Assembly (NCBI GenBank): GCA_963818725.1
Contig: CAWFTU010000001.1
Location: 992,001 to 1,056,000, forward strand
Source of the DNA: DATFDN01 sp963818725
GTDB lineage: Bacteria; Pseudomonadota; Alphaproteobacteria; Acetobacterales; Acetobacteraceae
Direction: 5' to 3'
Length of the DNA stretch: 64,000 nt
Part shown: piece after piece, positions 63,565 through 64,000 of the stretch
How the letters are laid out: each line of letters opens with the position of its first letter
Numbering within the stretch: position 1 is the stretch's first letter
The notes under the pieces: generated by a model
What the model was told of the DNA's origin: nothing
What the model saw: only the letters and a program-made list of their open reading frames with translations
The model's database searches: none
Program-made: the position numbers and the translations under genes

Positions 63565-64000
63565 GCTGGTTGCAAGTTTCAGGCACCACAGAAATGCCTC
63601 AGATTGATCAACGTGTACGCCATCAGTTTCATACCGTAGTGCCGTTGCTGTTTGAACTCAAAGCGCAGCAGCAACCGCTTGAATTTATCCTCCCACGCGA
63701 AGGTTCGCTCTACGCATAGCCGCAACGAATGGATGGCGGCATTGAACAACCGCTTCCGGCCCCGCTTCGGGGTCTTCCGATTGCGCGGGTTTTCCTTGAT
63801 GTTTGGAACCAGCCCGGCGTTGAAGATTGCCTTGCGGTTGTGCCTGGAATCGAACCCGCCATCGAGATTGAGATACGAGCCATCGATCTTCAGATCCGTC
63901 AGCCTGGCCACGCGCTTCAAGGCGTTCAACCCCTCCGAGAGGAGCACGGTATCGGCTTCATTCGCCGGCGCCACAGGAAGCGGAGCCAACACAAAGCCGT
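63565..64000 (-). mobile_element. IS5-family element, second copy (cut by window end)
   Basis: It begins with the same GCTGGTTGC end as the copy at 42639-43626, with TA at 63563-63564, in the opposite orientation. All visible transposase residues are identical to the other copy. Confidence 0.9.
63579..64000 (-). CDS. IS5-family transposase, C-terminal part (cut by window end)
   Basis: The C-terminal 137 or more residues are present, including D in L-N-L-D-G-G-F-D-S and E in C-V-E-R-T-F-A-W-E-D. They are identical to the gene at 42740-43612. The N-terminus lies beyond 64000. Confidence 0.9.
   Translation of the reverse strand, partial: GFVLAPLPVAPANEADTVLLSEGLNALKRVARLTDLKIDGSYLNLDGGFDSRHNRKAIFNAGLVPNIKENPRNRKTPKRGRKRLFNAAIHSLRLCVERTFAWEDKFKRLLLRFEFKQQRHYGMKLMAYTLINLRHFCGA

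Overview
The window is GC-rich (roughly two-thirds G+C by eye) with alphaproteobacterial-looking genes (TAT-type leaders, a two-domain AraC regulator, an acyl-CoA dehydrogenase/phosphotransferase pair, tRNA-Pro(CGG), tRNA-Ser(GCU)). The style of the proteins and of the insertion sequences suggests Acetobacteraceae or a close relative; this is inference, since no rRNA or species marker is present. The dominant feature is mobile DNA. About two dozen insertion sequences (IS) or IS fragments, one group II intron and a family of tiny palindromic elements occupy more than half of the 64 kb, and much of the rest is genes they have broken. The region looks like an accessory island or plasmid segment, or a chromosome undergoing IS expansion and pseudogenisation.

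Layout. 1-6021: end of an SDR gene, a secreted beta-carbonic anhydrase, a frameshifted IS4 element, tRNA-Pro, two small hypothetical genes, an AraC regulator and an AraC remnant. 6022-11339: a four-level nest (IS5 inside IS3 inside IS1182 inside another IS3), each level with its own target duplication. 11471-16372: a decayed sulfatase module (formylglycine-generating enzyme and arylsulfatase, the latter split by a single-ORF IS66) and an intact DUF202 membrane protein. 16477-22405: stacked truncated IS630 and IS256 copies, then an IS21 whose istB is split by an IS110. 22574-25071: a lactonase-like hydrolase coupled to a periplasmic binding protein, and a broken lipocalin-like gene. 25414-35526: IS91 with its recombinase, an IS1182 carrying an IS1595, and an IS5 split by a group II intron. 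35667-39904: frameshifted acetate kinase and a P-type proton ATPase interrupted by IS1595 and cut by IS630. 41310-49746: a BON protein, IS fragments and a peptidoglycan-recycling cluster (anmK and an MFS transporter facing murQ-nagA; the transporter is split by an IS4). 49903-55407: IS630, a PD-(D/E)XK-like gene split by an IS1595, and a second IS1182 copy. 55547-63260: mostly intact metabolic genes (quinone oxidoreductase, acyl-CoA dehydrogenase, phosphotransferase, nitroreductase, GST, amidase) and tRNA-Ser. 63565-64000: the start of a second IS5 copy.

The most unusual signal is a 50-51 bp hairpin present five times, always inside a transposase gene and always directly after GGGC. Its conserved segments are identical between copies, while two stem segments differ by compensatory changes that keep pairing. 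This is what a small structured mobile element would look like. A different 67-bp palindrome sits inside a third transposase lineage.
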